From positions 1 through 64,000 of the forward strand of contig CACVAU010000079.1 in assembly GCA_902727915.1 (NCBI GenBank): a DNA stretch of 64,000 nucleotides, read 5' to 3'. The notes below the pieces were generated by a model, which saw only the letters and a program-made list of their open reading frames with translations, had not been told where the DNA came from and did no database searches. Positions within the stretch are counted from its first letter, which is position 1. Every line of letters starts with the position of its first letter. Positions 9,161-17,678 of the stretch are shown here, in pieces. Origin of the DNA: an uncultured Sulfurovum sp. Lineage in GTDB: Bacteria; Campylobacterota; Campylobacteria; Campylobacterales; Sulfurovaceae. The translations under genes were made by a program, and so were the position numbers.

Positions 9161-10927
9161 GTCAATTTGTTTACGAACTCTTAAGCTTAGTTCTATCAGT
9201 TGGTCTGGTTCAACTTCCGATGGTGCTTGGGTTAAGATACATTGTGCTTTTTGTGTTTTAGGAAAGGCAATCACTTCTCTAATACTTGATGAACCTGTCA
9301 TCAGCATAATGAGTCTGTCAAGACCCAGTGCAAATCCACCATGAGGTGGTGCTCCAAACCTGAAGGCATCAAGTAGAAAACCAAATTTTTCTTGGGCTTC
9401 TTCTTCTGAAATTCCCATAAGCTTGAAGATTTCAGATTGAAGTTCTTCTTTATGAATACGAATAGATCCACCACCAAGCTCTGTACCATTAAGCACAATG
9501 TCATAGGCAACAGATTTTAAATCTTCGATATCATCATAAGCTATTTTTCCTTGGCTATCGAGTTCAGGCATAGTAAAGGCGTGATGCATTGCTTTTGTTT
9601 TTCCATCTTCGACTTCAAACATAGGGAAGTCCATTACCCATAGGAATTCAAATTTTGTTTTGTCAATTAAGTCAAGTTTTTCATGTTCAGCTAAGAAGAT
9701 TCTAAATCGACCCATATAATCCCAAACAAGTTTTTTATTCCCTGCACCAAAGAAGACGGCATCTCCTACTTCAAGGTCACACCTTTCAATAATCGCTTGA
9801 ATATCATCTTCTGTGAAAAATTTAGTAAGAGGACCTTTAAGACCATCTTCTTTCATTTGAAAATATCCAAGTCCTGATGCTCCAAACTTACGTACAAACT
9901 CTTCAAATTTTTTCATCTCTCTTTTTGAGAAGATTTCGTCACCTTTTGGTACTTTAAGGGCTTTAATTCTATTTTTCTTAGCATCTTTTGCAATGTTAGA
10001 GAAAATCTCATTGTCACAACGTTCAAAAATATCAATAACATCTACCATTTGTAGGTCATAGCGCATGTCTGGTTTATCTGAACCATACTTTTCCATTGCA
10101 TCCATATAAGCCATACGTGTAAATTTAGTAGGGATGTCAAACCCACATTTATCAAAAATGTTATGAATAAGTTTTTCAGCTACAGCAATAACATCTTCTT
10201 GGTCACAAAAAGACATCTCAACATCTATTTGAGTAAACTCAGGTTGTCTGTCTGCTCTTAAGTCTTCATCTCTAAAACATTTAGCAATTTGGAAGTAACG
10301 GTCAAAACCACCTACCATCAATAATTGTTTAAAAAGTTGAGGAGACTGTGGTAGTGCATAAAATTCACCAGCATGTACACGTGAAGGCACAAGATAATCT
10401 CTTGCTCCCTCTGGTGTTGATTTGGTAATGATAGGAGTTTCAACTTCTAAAAAGTCGAGTTCATCAAGGGCATTTCTAGCAGCTATGGTTGCCTTTGAAC
10501 GTAGTTTGAAAATATCATAAGATTTTTGTGTTCTAAGTTCTAAGTAACGATATTTAAGTTTAATTTCTTCATTTACTTTTTCATCACCGAGTTCAAAAGG
10601 CATTGGTTTAGAAGAGTTTTCTATTACTAGTTTATCAGCAACAATTTCAATTTTACCTGTTTTAAGTTTAGGGTTTTCAAGTCCTTCACCTCTGACACGT
10701 ACTTTACCTGTTACGACCAATACATACTGGTCTCTAATGCCTTCAGCTAATTTGTGTACCTCTGTATTATCAGCAGGATCACAAACAATTTGTACTACTT
10801 GGTCTTTGTCTCGTAAATCAATGAAAATTAATCCACCATGGTCACGACGACTAGCAACCCAACCAGATACGGTTACTGTCTCTTCAATATGTGTTTCGTT
10901 TACATTAGCACAATAGTGTGTTCTCAC
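9155..10927 (-). CDS. aspS: Aspartyl-tRNA synthetase (probably AspRS/AsnRS-type, nondiscriminating)
   Basis: This class II synthetase charges tRNA with Asp. In Campylobacterota it usually also charges tRNA-Asn, which the GatCAB amidotransferase then corrects; that is inference from the family. The N-terminal OB fold includes [20 protein letters not shown]. Motif 2 is the [20 protein letters not shown] region. Motif 3 is [16 protein letters not shown] near the C-terminus, and a GAD insertion domain lies between. The 590-residue length is normal for bacterial AspRS. The stop codon lies in a REP-like palindrome. Upstream, 92 bases separate it from the HTH gene. Confidence 0.95.
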   Translation of the reverse strand: MRTHYCANVNETHIEETVTVSGWVASRRDHGGLIFIDLRDKDQVVQIVCDPADNTEVHKLAEGIRDQYVLVVTGKVRVRGEGLENPKLKTGKIEIVADKLVIENSSKPMPFELGDEKVNEEIKLKYRYLELRTQKSYDIFKLRSKATIAARNALDELDFLEVETPIITKSTPEGARDYLVPSRVHAGEFYALPQSPQLFKQLLMVGGFDRYFQIAKCFRDEDLRADRQPEFTQIDVEMSFCDQEDVIAVAEKLIHNIFDKCGFDIPTKFTRMAYMDAMEKYGSDKPDMRYDLQMVDVIDIFERCDNEIFSNIAKDAKKNRIKALKVPKGDEIFSKREMKKFEEFVRKFGASGLGYFQMKEDGLKGPLTKFFTEDDIQAIIERCDLEVGDAVFFGAGNKKLVWDYMGRFRIFLAEHEKLDLIDKTKFEFLWVMDFPMFEVEDGKTKAMHHAFTMPELDSQGKIAYDDIEDLKSVAYDIVLNGTELGGGSIRIHKEELQSEIFKLMGISEEEAQEKFGFLLDAFRFGAPPHGGFALGLDRLIMLMTGSSSIREVIAFPKTQKAQCILTQAPSEVEPDQLIELSLRVRKQIDA

Positions 10928-11019
10928 AGGTATTTCCTCTATATAAATGTTAATTTAAAAATTTTTCGCAATTATAACTAATTATTTCATAGAAGTAGTT
11001 TTGGTTTATTAGCGATTAA

Positions 11020-11385
11020 CTAGTAGGTTTTAGCAATTTCATTAATAGAATCTTTATATTTTTTGACAGTGTTATATGAGACACCAGCTTCAGAGGCAAT
11101 AGAGCTTATGGTAATTTTTTTATTTTCAAATCGCATCATATTTACAGCGTTTGAAATTTTATTTTTAGCTTCTTTGATACGTTTTTGTGTTGCCTCTTTA
11201 GTGGCATTCTTTTTTTTAGGACTAATTGGTTTGAGGGCATTTTGGCTAATGCGTAAAGAGATGGCTTGAAGCATTGCCATTTCTTCATCATCAAAAAATT
11301 TTAAAGATTTTTGATGTTGTTTTTGTGATTCATCTATGAGTTTTTGTAGGAGGATGAACTCTGGTTTATTAAGTGTTAATCTCAT
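11020..11385 (-). CDS. Small HTH protein, 121 aa
   Basis: The C-terminal third contains a clear helix-turn-helix (ITISSIASEAGVSYNTVKKY, near residues 90-110) of the kind used to recognise DNA. It is preceded by a basic linker (PKKKNATKEATQKRIKEAKN) and an N-terminal helical half. It starts three bases after the ClpP-like gene ends, so the two are almost certainly in one transcript. It may regulate that operon or anchor the protein to DNA. The family name is not recognised. Confidence 0.65.
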   Translation of the reverse strand: MRLTLNKPEFILLQKLIDESQKQHQKSLKFFDDEEMAMLQAISLRISQNALKPISPKKKNATKEATQKRIKEAKNKISNAVNMMRFENKKITISSIASEAGVSYNTVKKYKDSINEIAKTY

Positions 11386-11388
11386 AGC

Positions 11389-12114
11389 TTATTTGGATTT
11401 TTTAGCTTCTTTCTTTAAGTTCTTTTTACGCTCTTTTTTAATACTTTTCTCTTTTTTTAAGTGTTTTAAGTACTCTTTTGCTGTAAGTTCTTTCCCTTGA
11501 ACAATAACATGGGTAGCAATACCACGTTTACATAGTTCTTTTGTCCCCATCCAATAGTCTTGACCTACGAGCATTTGTTGATATTCTTCTTCTGTTAAAA
11601 AACCTTGTTCTACAATAATATCATGAAAAAACTTTTCAAGTTTCTTTGAGGTATGATCGACACGTGCTTTTATTTCTCCACCTTTTCCAGAGGCACCACC
11701 AGCATAATTATGATACATAAAGTCAGAATAGGGATAAGCCACACGTTTATCAGCCATTGAAAAGAGCATGGCACCCATACTATAACCTTTGTTATCTAGG
11801 TAGGCAACGGTACGACCGTTAAATTTTTCTTGCATGATATTATAAAATTGCATTCCCTCATTGACAAATCCACCACCTGAATCTATCATGAATTCTAAAA
11901 CATCATTTTCTTTGGCTTCACGCAGCTCATTAAAAACAGAGTGGAGACCTTTTTTTAATTCAAAAAAACGACCTATATAAACACGATAAGATTTATGTTT
12001 AGGTGTGATTTCAAAGAGACTTCTCTCTTTGTCTATCAGTTTTTTATGTTCAGGAATCATTTCTGAATAGAGTGTGTGTTGTTCGCTACTTAATTCTTTT
12101 TTTGCACCAGTCAT
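11389..12114 (-). CDS. ClpP-like serine protease
   Basis: The start at 12114 is preferred (AGGGA eight bases upstream) over an upstream in-frame ATG that overlaps the SPFH gene. The 241-residue product has a ClpP fold: FMIDSGGGFVNEGMQFY, then the nucleophile motif GYSMGAM (Ser112), then DFMYHN (His135), and a plausible acid at Asp186. It has no signal peptide. The C-terminus is a 30-residue lysine-rich tail, unusual for ClpP and suggestive of nucleic-acid or membrane contact. It is not the housekeeping ClpP, which is about 195 residues and closely conserved. Its position between an SPFH gene and an HTH gene resembles stomatin/protease operon pairs. Confidence 0.7.
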   Translation of the reverse strand: MTGAKKELSSEQHTLYSEMIPEHKKLIDKERSLFEITPKHKSYRVYIGRFFELKKGLHSVFNELREAKENDVLEFMIDSGGGFVNEGMQFYNIMQEKFNGRTVAYLDNKGYSMGAMLFSMADKRVAYPYSDFMYHNYAGGASGKGGEIKARVDHTSKKLEKFFHDIIVEQGFLTEEEYQQMLVGQDYWMGTKELCKRGIATHVIVQGKELTAKEYLKHLKKEKSIKKERKKNLKKEAKKSK

Positions 12115-12175
12115 CTTTAGATCCCTATTAGTATATAATTTAGTTTTACAAGTATACCGTAGATTTGTGTAGAGT

Positions 12176-12700
12176 TTATAGCGAAATTGAATCAAAGAAT
12201 ATTTTAGGTATCTCTATTCCCCAGTTTTTAGACTCTTTTTCAATTTCTGTCCGTATTTGTTGAATGGTATCACTGTTGATATCGTCTAAACGGGTTTTAC
12301 TCATAATGGTCAGTGTAGAATTTCTAATAAGATGTTTAAGACTATTTTTATAATCATAGATCTTGTTAATGGCTTTCACCGGATCTACTACTTGGTAAGA
12401 GAGATGATATTCAAGGTTTATTTTTTGATTATCTAAGGTTAAAACTTTTAGTTTATCAAGGTCAATAATTTCTTCTTTTAAGGAGATAATAATTTCAACT
12501 TCATCAATTAAAGGTAAAAAATTTTGAAAGCCTTCATAGACGAATCTCATGTGTCCAAATCTATCAACAACCCATGCTGTTTGACTGGGAACTTCCACTT
12601 TAAAAGGGTTATATTTATCTTTGATGAAAGAAGAATTCATTAGATAATAACTGAGCATAAAAAGGACAACAAATAAAACAAGTGCTAAAAGTATTTCCAT
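12176..12700 (-). CDS. Short SPFH/band-7 domain membrane protein
   Basis: An N-terminal membrane helix (LLALVLFVVLFMLSYYL) is followed by an SPFH core: VPSQTAWVVDRFGHMRFVYEGFQNFLP, then LTLDNQKINLEYHLSYQVVDPVKA, then a helix reading LIRNSTLTIMSKTRLDDIN. It stops at 174 residues, soon after the band-7 core. It therefore lacks the long coiled-coil and C-terminal region of ordinary stomatins (about 250-320 residues). Membrane microdomain scaffolding is the family role. It is the first gene of a likely three-gene operon with the ClpP-like protease and HTH gene. Confidence 0.7.
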   Translation of the reverse strand: MEILLALVLFVVLFMLSYYLMNSSFIKDKYNPFKVEVPSQTAWVVDRFGHMRFVYEGFQNFLPLIDEVEIIISLKEEIIDLDKLKVLTLDNQKINLEYHLSYQVVDPVKAINKIYDYKNSLKHLIRNSTLTIMSKTRLDDINSDTIQQIRTEIEKESKNWGIEIPKIFFDSISL

Positions 12701-12764
12701 GAACCTACCTAAAATAGTTTTTTGTTATTTTTAAGTATAGCGTATAATACTTTTAATTTATTTG

Positions 12765-14063
12765 CTATATAGAATCATTCCAAATCTTTAAAAAATCTTC
12801 TCGTTCATAAATTTTTGCACCTAAATCAATTTTATAAGGCATAAAAGGTTGACCAAGATTTAAGAATGTAAATCCCTCTGCTTCTAAATATTGGGCTAAA
12901 AGAACAAGTTGAGCTGTGCCATAATTATTATATTTTTTTTCGTTACTTGAAAAAGCTGCTAACGATGTATAGGTTTTACCAATCATATAACCAATTTCAC
13001 CTGCAATGGCTTTTTTTTCATCTGTGAGTATAATAGTAACAATTTTCATGTTTCTGTCCTGAAAATGCTCTACAGCTTTGAGTGTTTCTAAATAAGGCTT
13101 TTTTAACCATGTAAATATATGATAGTCATTTATCTTATGATACACGTCAGTTAAAGCATTTCCAATATCTAATTTAAGATTTTTTTGTTTAATGAGTTTT
13201 TTTACTTTTCGACTGATATGTAAATCTTTAAAATGTAAAACAGCATAACTCTTTTGTATTTCAGGAGCTAAAATGATTTGATTTTCATATTCCATTGTCA
13301 CAGCAATAAATCCAGCTTTGGCTTGAGCGATGTAGTATTCTGCTGAAAAATCATCTGTCCAATAGTAATGTTTCTCTTTATCAGCATAAATTATTTGCAT
13401 GGTTTTTTTATTAAAGAAATCTTGATAAGCTAAGTATTCAATGGGATGATTTATCGTTTGGATAAATGGTTTTTTTGTGTAAAAAACCTTTTCTTCAGAA
13501 CTTAAATTTAAAGCTTTAGAAGCATCATAAACAAATTCATAATACTCATTGTTATTGTATTGAAATTCTTGAATAACTGTTAGACCCAGTTTTCGTTTGT
13601 GCGCTTGATAAGAGCGTGGATTACTTTTATTGACAAAGGTAACAAGTATGGAATAACGTCTTGACATATGTTCACGTGCTAAATTAAACAAAGACTCTAA
13701 GAGACCAGAACCTCGAACTGCTTTATCTATACAAACAGGCCCATATTGATAAGAGTTTTCGGTATTAAGTTGTTGACCTAGGTATTCTAGGTTTTCTAAG
13801 TCTGCTATCATAAACCTAAACATCTCCCACTTGGACCAAAAATGCCAAGAAGCAGCCATGACGTATCCTAAAACCACTTTTTCATTTTTCGCAATAAAGA
13901 GTCCTTGCTCTTCGCTAATAAGCTCAGTTAGCTCCTCTTTCGTAAAGGCTGTTGTAACAAAACCATCTGCTTTGTCTTCTTCTTTAATGTTATCTATCTG
14001 ATACTTAGCATGAAGTTTAAGGGTGGCATCAATATCAGAGAGTTCAGCGATCTTGAATTGCAT
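12765..14063 (-). CDS. GNAT acetyltransferase fused to a divergent Aat-like domain
   Basis: Residues 1-185 read as a GNAT domain (GLFIAKNEKVVLGYVMAA, then CIDKAVRGSGLLESLFNLA for the acetyl-CoA loop). Residues 233-432 follow leucyl/phenylalanyl-tRNA-protein transferase from end to end: YYWTDDFSAEYYIAQAKAGF, ILAPEIQKSYAVLHF, HISRKVKKLI, FTWLKKPYLETLKAVEHF, and the C-terminal LGAKIYEREDFLKIW. The family's GESMFS is replaced by TSLAAFS and LIDCQ by LNLGQ, so the known catalytic Glu and Asp are absent and only the Gln remains. It may transfer acyl or aminoacyl groups to unknown targets. It is monocistronic and divergent from thiL. Confidence 0.65.
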   Translation of the reverse strand: MQFKIAELSDIDATLKLHAKYQIDNIKEEDKADGFVTTAFTKEELTELISEEQGLFIAKNEKVVLGYVMAASWHFWSKWEMFRFMIADLENLEYLGQQLNTENSYQYGPVCIDKAVRGSGLLESLFNLAREHMSRRYSILVTFVNKSNPRSYQAHKRKLGLTVIQEFQYNNNEYYEFVYDASKALNLSSEEKVFYTKKPFIQTINHPIEYLAYQDFFNKKTMQIIYADKEKHYYWTDDFSAEYYIAQAKAGFIAVTMEYENQIILAPEIQKSYAVLHFKDLHISRKVKKLIKQKNLKLDIGNALTDVYHKINDYHIFTWLKKPYLETLKAVEHFQDRNMKIVTIILTDEKKAIAGEIGYMIGKTYTSLAAFSSNEKKYNNYGTAQLVLLAQYLEAEGFTFLNLGQPFMPYKIDLGAKIYEREDFLKIWNDSI

Positions 14064-14136
14064 TTTTTTCCTTATAAATTTTTTATTAATAAGATTTTAG
14101 CTAAATTAGCACAAAATCTTAGAGAATAGAGTAATA

Positions 14137-14961
14137 ATGAATAAAGAAGACTACCTAATAAATAAATTAAATTCAAAATACATTGGTGACGATGCAGCCG
14201 TAGTAGATGGTAAAATCTACAGTATGGATGCATTTTTTGAAGATGTACATTTTAAAAGAGAGTGGATGAGCATGTGGCAGATAGGGCGTAAAGCAATGCT
14301 TATAAACCTCTCCGATGCTGTCGCCATGAATGCTGACCCAAAATATGCTCTAGTAACACTTTCTTTACCTAAAGATATTACAACTGATGAGATAGATGAA
14401 CTCTTAGCCTCTTTAGAAAAAACAGCCAAAGATTTTCAATGTGAGATTATTGGTGGAGATACCATTGCTGGGGATAAGTTGCATATCTCTATTACCATTA
14501 TTTCTGAGTCAAAACGACCACTAATGAGAGACAATGTACAAGTCGGTGACCTTTTGGCTTACACAGGAACACTGGGTGAAAGTAAAGAGGGCTTAGAAGC
14601 ACTACTGAGAGGTGAGAGTATAAAATCTAAGTCACGTTTTTATGAACCAAAATTAAAAAGAGAATTCATAAAACAAGCTAGAAAATATCTTAACGCAGGA
14701 ATGGACATTTCCGATGGTCTCTTTTGTGATACAAACAAACTTTTGGCTATTAAAGGTCAAACTATGTACATGTTTGAAGAGATAAGCGATGAGGTAGGAA
14801 GCTCTGGTGAAGAGTATGAAATGCTGGTTACTTTTGGACCAGAACATTATTCTAAACTTAAAGAGGTAGCTGAAAGAACTCATACACCTTTAACAGTGTT
14901 TGCTAAAGTTGAGAAAGCGAACGATGGGGTGGTTTTTGAATGTGAGAATCATCATTTTTAA
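14137..14961 (+). CDS. thiL: Thiamine-monophosphate kinase
   Basis: ThiL phosphorylates thiamine monophosphate to the diphosphate cofactor. The sequence shows YIGDDAAVVDG for the metal site, DAFFEDVHFKREWMS, GRKAMLINLSDAVAMNA and EIIGGDTIAGD in the AIRS-family N-domain, then AGMDISDGLFCDTNKLL in the C-domain. At 274 residues it is shorter than the roughly 320-residue enzyme of E. coli, as is common in Campylobacterota. No strong ribosome site is seen. It is divergent from the GNAT-Aat gene. Confidence 0.88.
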   Translation: MNKEDYLINKLNSKYIGDDAAVVDGKIYSMDAFFEDVHFKREWMSMWQIGRKAMLINLSDAVAMNADPKYALVTLSLPKDITTDEIDELLASLEKTAKDFQCEIIGGDTIAGDKLHISITIISESKRPLMRDNVQVGDLLAYTGTLGESKEGLEALLRGESIKSKSRFYEPKLKREFIKQARKYLNAGMDISDGLFCDTNKLLAIKGQTMYMFEEISDEVGSSGEEYEMLVTFGPEHYSKLKEVAERTHTPLTVFAKVEKANDGVVFECENHHF

Positions 14962-15032
14962 ACTATAGGAAATGATTTCTAATTTATTAATATTTTGATA
15001 TACTTTATTTACTTTAAAAAATAGGGAATAGA

Positions 15033-15341
15033 ATGGCAAATCAATATATAGAAATAGATGGTATTTACGTAGAGATAGAAGCACAAGAGAGTGAACGAGC
15101 AGAAATTTCAGATTCATCTAAAAAAATAAAAGATAAAGATTTAGGACAGATGAAAGGTATTTTGTCTAAAGTAAGTTCTCATCTCAAAGAATCATGGGAT
15201 GAAATAAACAAAGATATGACCATTTCAGAAGCTGAAGTTAAACTCTCTTTAGGTTTTGAAGCAGAAGGAAACCTTTTTATTGCAAAAGGTAAAACTACAT
15301 CAAATATAGAAGTCACCTTAAAGCTGTCTCCTAAGAAATAA
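15033..15341 (+). CDS. Trypsin-co-occurring domain protein (Trypco1, CU044_2847-like)
   Basis: The 102-residue protein fits the small Trypco1 family. It opens with a strand of the form QYIEIDGIYVEIEAQE, has a central helix around LGQMKGILSKVSSHLKESW, and closes with SEAEVKLSLGFEAEGNLFIAKGK and a final strand IEVTLKLS. In the family the last part reads like (V/K)xxxFGxxxxxxGxxxxAxxxxxxxxxVTLxW. It is encoded six bases before a trypsin-like protease gene, the association that gives the family its name. It may inhibit or chaperone the protease or serve as an adaptor; that is inference. AATAGGGAATAGA precedes the start. Confidence 0.8.
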   Translation: MANQYIEIDGIYVEIEAQESERAEISDSSKKIKDKDLGQMKGILSKVSSHLKESWDEINKDMTISEAEVKLSLGFEAEGNLFIAKGKTTSNIEVTLKLSPKK

Positions 15342-15347
15342 AATTTT

Positions 15348-16676
15348 ATGGCACAATCTACACACTATATTGAATCTATTGTCCCTATTTTATCTAAAGG
15401 GAAAAAGATAGGTATTGCTTTTGTAGTAAAGAAAGATGAAAATCATACTTACTTATTGACATGTAAACATGTGGTATTTGACTTTGATAATGATGAGTAT
15501 AGAGAAGTATTATCGTTAAGAGAGGATTTTTGTGAAAATTTTTCTCTTAGTTTTGATGAGTCTGATGTAACTTTGTGCAGGGGCATTGACTTGGCTCTCA
15601 TTAAAGTAAATGAGTTAAAAAGTAAAAGAGCTTCTTTATTACAGAAACATCAATATGATGAGAACTTACTAGTCTCAACATTTTCTAACTCAGAACATGG
15701 TCTTATTCATGAAAATATTGAAGCGACTATTGAAAGAAAAACTACCTTAAATCATGGAAAAAATTATGCTGCTTTTCTACTTGAAGTTGAAGAGGCTTTA
15801 GAGAGTGGCTACAGTGGTTCCCCACTTTATGATCATAATACAGGTCATGTTATTGGTGTTGTTAATATTAAAGATGGTGACAGTAATGCTTATGCGATAG
15901 ATATAGAAGAAGCAAAAGAGTTAATTGATAGTTTAGAGATAACTATTTTTAAAGATATTCCTAAAAAAGAGTTTGATGAACCCATTGCTCGTATTGTTTT
16001 TGAACATAAAATAAAAAATACGTATAAGTTAAGTATAAATCAAACAGAATTATTTAATGGAGAGTCTATAGACATATTTGCTAATAAGCAAAGGCTTATT
16101 GATGAAGTTTATCAGTACTGTTATTATTTACCAACTGGAGAAGAGAGAGAAAGTGAGATAGAGCTTGTGGAACTTGTTATGCCTCATAATCTTTTTTCTG
16201 AAGATATAGGTTTATGGGAAAGCTCTGAAGATGATACACTTTTTGAAGTTTGTGGTAGTGGCGTTTTAGTACGAAATGTAAAAAAAGTAGAACAAGCCGA
16301 ATCTAAAAAAGTGAAAAGCATTAAATTATGGGATAAGACTGTTAATAAGTTAAAATGTTTTGAAGAAGTTTCATGTGGAATAGCCGATAAGTTTATGAAG
16401 AACAGTGATGTATTATCATATTATTTAGAAAGTGCTTCACATGAGGCAACTTCATTTAAAAAGATTGTATCAAATACAAGTATATTGGTGTGGATTAATG
16501 ATTGTGATAATTCTCAAAAATATCAAGAGTTTTTGTCTGATATAAAAAATCAAAACTTAGAAGAATTCCCTAAAAAATTTCGTCGTCATGTGACTAAGTC
16601 ATCATATCAATGTAGTATGAATGCAAATCTAATGTGGGATAATCCTAATACACTTCCAAAGGCATATTATGAGTAA
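15348..16676 (+). CDS. Trypsin-like protease fused to a VMAP-C-like domain (conflict-system effector)
   Basis: Residues 1-210 form a trypsin/HtrA-type protease with all three catalytic residues: His41 in LLTCKHVV, Asp81 in GIDLALIKV and Ser156 in SGYSGSPL. No signal peptide is present, so it should act in the cytoplasm. Residues about 220-442 match the C-terminal domain of vWA-MoxR-associated proteins: IELVELVMPHNLFSEDIGLW followed by FEVCGSGVLVRNVKKVE, where family members read LPxxLLxxxVDxW...PVVVRxxER. VMAP proteins link an effector to the MoxR and vWA partners. The next gene starts inside its last codons (eight-base overlap). The protease is therefore the likely effector; its substrate is unknown. 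Confidence 0.82.
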   Translation: MAQSTHYIESIVPILSKGKKIGIAFVVKKDENHTYLLTCKHVVFDFDNDEYREVLSLREDFCENFSLSFDESDVTLCRGIDLALIKVNELKSKRASLLQKHQYDENLLVSTFSNSEHGLIHENIEATIERKTTLNHGKNYAAFLLEVEEALESGYSGSPLYDHNTGHVIGVVNIKDGDSNAYAIDIEEAKELIDSLEITIFKDIPKKEFDEPIARIVFEHKIKNTYKLSINQTELFNGESIDIFANKQRLIDEVYQYCYYLPTGEERESEIELVELVMPHNLFSEDIGLWESSEDDTLFEVCGSGVLVRNVKKVEQAESKKVKSIKLWDKTVNKLKCFEEVSCGIADKFMKNSDVLSYYLESASHEATSFKKIVSNTSILVWINDCDNSQKYQEFLSDIKNQNLEEFPKKFRRHVTKSSYQCSMNANLMWDNPNTLPKAYYE

Positions 16677-17673
16677 TGAAAATAATAAAGAGTTAGACAT
16701 TCCAGAGTGGTGTTATTATCGTGGTGATAATACTGTAGGTAGAGATATAAACTTACCTGATGCTCCACCGTGGAGAGACAAGAGTAGTAAAAATGAACAG
16801 GGTAATGATGAGTCACAAAATGCTTATCGACCATTGTGTGAAAAAGAGATAAAAATGGTTAATGCAGCTTTAATTTTACGTCGACCACTTTTAATTACAG
16901 GTAAACCTGGTTCTGGAAAGTCTTCATTGGCTGAAGCTGTACGTAAAGAGTTAGGTTTAGGTGAGAAAGTTTTGCATTGGAGAATAACAACCCAAAGTAA
17001 ATTTACTGATGGACTTTATTCGTATGATGCTTTAGCAAGGTTACAAGATATTCAGTTTAAGTCTAAAAAAGATGGAGAGCTTTTAGCAGAAGATATTAAA
17101 CATTATCTTAGTTTAGAAGCTTTAGGAACAGCCTTTGCTTCTAAAACACAAAGAGTGGTATTGATAGATGAAATAGACAAAAGTCAAGTTGATTTACCCA
17201 ATAACCTATTGCATTTATTTGAAGAGAATGAGTTTGAAATTCCTGAGCTTAAACGTTTAGGAAAAGAGTTTATACCTTTTGATGATGAAGACAATTATGA
17301 AACGGTTCAAGAGGGTGTTGTGAAATCAAATATTGAGACATTTCCACTTATTATTATGACTTCAAATGGTGAACGTGATTTTCCCCCAGCTTTTATGCGT
17401 CGTTGTTTACATTTAGATATGAAGTTGCCTGATGCTAAGGATTTAGCATTGATTGTCAATCGTCATTTTGAGACAGTCAGTAAAAAAGTAAATCAAGAAG
17501 ATTTAAAAAGAATCATTAAGTCTTTTTTGGAAGAGAGAGATAAAGATGAGAATAAAACGTATCTTTCTACCGACCAGCTTTTAAATGCTGTTTATTTGAT
17601 GCATGAAAAAAAGATAGATATCACAAAAGAAGATGATATTAAAGATGGCACTTTCCGTAATCTTTTAGGCTAA
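16669..17673 (+). CDS. MoxR-type AAA+ ATPase of the conflict system
   Basis: The 334-residue protein has Walker A GKPGSGKS at 78-85, Walker B VVLIDEID at 163-170, a sensor-1 Asn in IIMTSNGERDFPPAF, and arginine-finger-like Args in MRRCLHLDM. The layout NAALILRRPLLITGKPGSGKS is typical of the MoxR clade. These ATPases work with vWA-domain proteins to remodel partners using ATP. The first 60 residues are poorly conserved and carry a DAPPWRDK segment. The gene overlaps the protease-VMAP gene by eight bases and lies five bases from the vWA-FGE gene, so stoichiometric expression is likely. Confidence 0.85.
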   Translation: MSNENNKELDIPEWCYYRGDNTVGRDINLPDAPPWRDKSSKNEQGNDESQNAYRPLCEKEIKMVNAALILRRPLLITGKPGSGKSSLAEAVRKELGLGEKVLHWRITTQSKFTDGLYSYDALARLQDIQFKSKKDGELLAEDIKHYLSLEALGTAFASKTQRVVLIDEIDKSQVDLPNNLLHLFEENEFEIPELKRLGKEFIPFDDEDNYETVQEGVVKSNIETFPLIIMTSNGERDFPPAFMRRCLHLDMKLPDAKDLALIVNRHFETVSKKVNQEDLKRIIKSFLEERDKDENKTYLSTDQLLNAVYLMHEKKIDITKEDDIKDGTFRNLLG

Positions 17674-17678
17674 AATAT

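Noticed and set aside
11389..12114. Housekeeping ClpP
   Set aside because: The sequence is too divergent, has a Lys-rich tail and extra N-terminal residues, and lies in an operon with SPFH and HTH genes rather than the usual clpP contexts.
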